From Mycoplasmatota bacterium (GTDB taxonomy: Bacteria; Bacillota_I; Bacilli_A; Izemoplasmatales; Izemoplasmataceae), in the NCBI GenBank assembly GCA_030641535.1, contig DAOWHG010000047.1, positions 1-5,812 of the forward strand: 5,812 nt of DNA, read 5' to 3'. Positions 5,673 to 5,812 of this stretch are shown in pieces; positions within the stretch are counted from its first letter, which is position 1, and each line of letters starts with the position of its first letter. A program made the position numbers and the translations under genes. A model generated the notes under the pieces. That model did not search any database, was not told the origin of the DNA, and was given only the letters and a program-made list of their open reading frames with translations.

Positions 5673-5812
5673 CTAATATTTCACATAGACTGTCTTCTTA
5701 TACCAGAATCCAGAATCGTGATCAATTTCATATAGTTTAGACAATTCTTTTGCTTTTAAATCATAATTTGGTGTAGTTAATAATTGCTTATAATTTTTCG
5801 TGGTTTTTATTA
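5673..5812 (-). CDS. 3' end of an unrecognised gene (partial)
   Basis: An open frame enters from the window edge and runs 45 codons to a TAG stop at 5675-5673. Its last residues are DSGFWYKKTVYVKY, and the visible part is rich in Lys, Tyr and Leu with no cysteine. The stop lies 11 bases before the U32 gene start, so the two are likely co-transcribed. In B. subtilis the corresponding neighbour would be trhP1 (yrrN), with trmR (yrrM) before it, but I cannot match this tail to either of them or to another family. The reading frame is supported by the close spacing, by its openness to the window edge and by an ordinary amino acid composition. The fragment is too short to assign a function. Confidence 0.6.
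   Translation of the reverse strand, partial: IKTTKNYKQLLTTPNYDLKAKELSKLYEIDHDSGFWYKKTVYVKY

Noticed and set aside
1..5812. Mobile element, CRISPR array, toxin-antitoxin or defence cassette
   Set aside because: No transposase, integrase, direct-repeat array or pair of small unknown genes is seen; apart from the partial gene at the edge, every gene belongs to a known chromosomal family.

Overview
The window is an AT-rich stretch from a low-GC Bacillota-type bacterium. Every supported gene lies on the minus strand, so transcription runs from position 5812 towards 1. The protein sequences, strong AGGAGGT ribosome sites and the gene order U32 protein (TrhP2/YrrO type) - udk - greA point to Bacillota or a relative; that order is known from Bacillus subtilis (yrrO-udk-greA). 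The very low GC and near absence of tryptophan would also suit an Acholeplasma/Izemoplasma/Haloplasma-like lineage. TGA acts as a stop here: it ends three genes, one of them in an ATGA overlap, and Trp is coded by TGG. This argues against Mycoplasma or Spiroplasma. The lineage is an inference from pattern only.

Layout in the direction of transcription: (1) the 3' end of an unrecognised gene (5812-5673); (2) 11 bases later, a U32 family tRNA-U34 hydroxylation protein (5661-4465); (3) a 101-base gap holding a good sigma-A-like promoter, a small hairpin and the udk ribosome site; (4) uridine kinase udk (4363-3743); (5) a 36-base gap with a perfect -10 box; (6) transcription factor greA (3706-3242); (7) a 15-bp perfect hairpin that overlaps the greA stop and ends just before the mtnN ribosome site; (8) a tight three-gene unit: mtnN (3196-2507), a YgjP/WbH-type zinc metallopeptidase-like gene (2510-1830, 4-base ATGA overlap) and the radical SAM gene ygiQ (1825-35, 4-base gap); (9) a promoter-like sequence at the window edge (29-1) pointing at a gene outside the window.

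Most of this is conserved housekeeping: tRNA wobble modification, pyrimidine salvage, rescue of backtracked RNA polymerase and recycling of S-adenosylmethionine by-products. I see no mobile element, CRISPR array, RNA gene, phage gene or defence system, and no clear sign of a new system. The points most worth a second look are the two hairpins placed directly before ribosome sites (udk and mtnN leaders), the co-transcription of mtnN with a radical SAM enzyme whose by-product MtnN can remove, and the much lower GC of the metallopeptidase gene between them.
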